From Anaerolineae bacterium (GTDB lineage: Bacteria; Chloroflexota; Anaerolineae; UBA4142): DNA of 6,747 bases. The stretch covers positions 1-6,747 of the forward strand of contig JAOACU010000157.1 of the NCBI GenBank assembly GCA_026417715.1, in the 5' to 3' direction. This document shows, piece after piece, positions 5,991 through 6,747 of the stretch (position 1 is the first letter of the stretch; every line of letters starts with the position of its first letter). The notes below the pieces were generated by a model. The model worked only from the letters and a program-made list of their open reading frames with translations. It ran no database searches and was not told where the DNA came from. Position numbers and translations under genes: made by a program.

Positions 5991-6747
5991 ATGTCTCGAA
6001 CTGCTCAACTAGCGCTCATGAACGAAGTAGAACCGAATACTCAGGACTGGACTTTTAACGGCGCATCCACGCGCGAATTGACGCACTGCTATCACGATTA
6101 TCCCGCGCGGATGATTCCCCAAGTCGCGGGAAAATTGCTCGATATGTTTGCCGCTGTTGACGCGACCTTGTTGTTTGATCCGTACTGTGGTACTGGCACT
6201 TCGCTCGTTGAAGGACTTGTCAGAGGATTGAACGTAATCGGTACAGACCTGAATCCGTTAGCGCGTTTGATTGCTCAAGCCAAAACATCAACACCCGACT
6301 TGGACGAGATTGACCGACACGTTGCCAAGTTCAATCGCTTTGCCCTACGTGCCAAGACAAGAACGCTTGCAGAATCTCCTGCTATTCCAGGAATTAGCCG
6401 CTTGGAATTCTGGTTCAAGCCGACCGTCATCAGTCATTTGAGACAAGTCAAGAATTTCATTGATGAAATTATGGATAATGAGATACGGCTTTTTTTCCAA
6501 GTCGCTTTTAGTGAAACAGTGAGAGAAAGTTCGAATACACGCAACGACGAATTCAAGTTATATCGTTATGATGCTGAACGATTGAAGAAATTCAATCCCG
6601 ATGTCTTTGGGATTATGGCAGAAAAGTTAAAGCGCAATCGAGCGGGCTTGCAAAAGTTTCTGGTGATTATGCACAACTTTCGTCATCCACCTTACGCACG
6701 CATCTACGACTTTGATACAGTTGTGGGTATTCCGACCGATAAGATTG
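5991..6747 (+). CDS. DNA amino-methyltransferase (N4-cytosine/N6-adenine type) of the restriction-modification system, 3' end cut by window
   Basis: Open from ATG 5991 to the window edge: 252 complete codons and one extra base. Motif X is visible around THCYHDYPARMIP (31-43). The S-adenosylmethionine-binding motif I is FDPYCGTGTSLVEGL (62-76), with GTDLNPLA (84-91) as motif II. A stretch AFSETVRESSN...EFKLYRY (172-193) is common in this group of amino-methyltransferases. The catalytic (S/D/N)PPY motif IV is not reached; the last residues, VVGIPTDKI, look like the lead-in that precedes 'DLxxTSPPY'. The order X, I, then IV after more than 180 residues places it outside the beta order. By context it should protect the site cut by the upstream endonuclease, probably by N4-cytosine methylation, as for MvaI and BcnI, although N6-adenine cannot be excluded. 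The start is favoured by the 3-base spacing and weakly by GAAAGA at 5975-5980. Confidence 0.85.
   Translation, partial: MSRTAQLALMNEVEPNTQDWTFNGASTRELTHCYHDYPARMIPQVAGKLLDMFAAVDATLLFDPYCGTGTSLVEGLVRGLNVIGTDLNPLARLIAQAKTSTPDLDEIDRHVAKFNRFALRAKTRTLAESPAIPGISRLEFWFKPTVISHLRQVKNFIDEIMDNEIRLFFQVAFSETVRESSNTRNDEFKLYRYDAERLKKFNPDVFGIMAEKLKRNRAGLQKFLVIMHNFRHPPYARIYDFDTVVGIPTDKI

Noticed and set aside
6684..6698. RHPPY in the methyltransferase as the catalytic PPY motif
   Set aside because: It lacks the preceding hydrophobic strand and the S/D/N residue, and the sequence after it (VVGIPTDKI) resembles the lead-in to a true motif IV beyond the window edge.

Overview
The window looks like a piece of a Chloroflexota (Anaerolineae-like) chromosome, quite possibly from a metagenome assembly. 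Three things suggest this: a neighbouring pair of very hydrophobic genes of the DUF2298/Chlor_Arch_YYY type and the Agl23/glycosyltransferase-39-like type (families known mainly from Chloroflexi and some archaea), coding DNA saturated with CGCG words, and short-period repeats read in frame inside membrane proteins. The taxonomic call is an inference; there is no rRNA or marker gene here.

Layout: 1-243 (+) is the C-terminal end of a glycoside hydrolase family 28-like protein. It converges on an AI-2E family membrane protein at 282-1412 (-), and the two share a strong bidirectional terminator at 248-279. A divergent gap (1413-1556) holds a 7-bp-period repeat array and then coding sequence, without a start codon, for the DUF2298 protein. 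Only the C-terminal half of that protein is present (ATG at 1557, end 3362). A 594-residue multi-membrane-span glycosyltransferase-like protein follows (3334-5118), overlapping it by 29 bases. A 176-base gap (5119-5294) holds a dispersed element with imperfect inverted ends. Beyond it lies a Type II restriction-modification pair of lower CGCG content: an MvaI/BcnI-family restriction endonuclease (5295-5987), then 3 bases later an amino-methyltransferase (5991 to beyond the window edge).

Working together: the DUF2298 and glycosyltransferase-like genes probably act in the same, still undefined, membrane process involving lipid-linked sugars. The endonuclease and methyltransferase form a self-contained defence cassette, probably acquired. 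The AI-2E and GH28 genes have no evident link to either.

The most unusual structure is a family of 7-bp-period arrays at 1415-1470, 1829-1934 and 3915-3991, plus an inverted 7-bp-period version at 2739-2801. Because 7 leaves remainder 1 on division by 3, a perfect array spells the same cyclic heptapeptide in all three forward frames. These arrays therefore pass through genes without stops in the sense direction. The DUF2298 gene loses its N-terminal half exactly at one such array, which suggests repeat-mediated rearrangement or misassembly.
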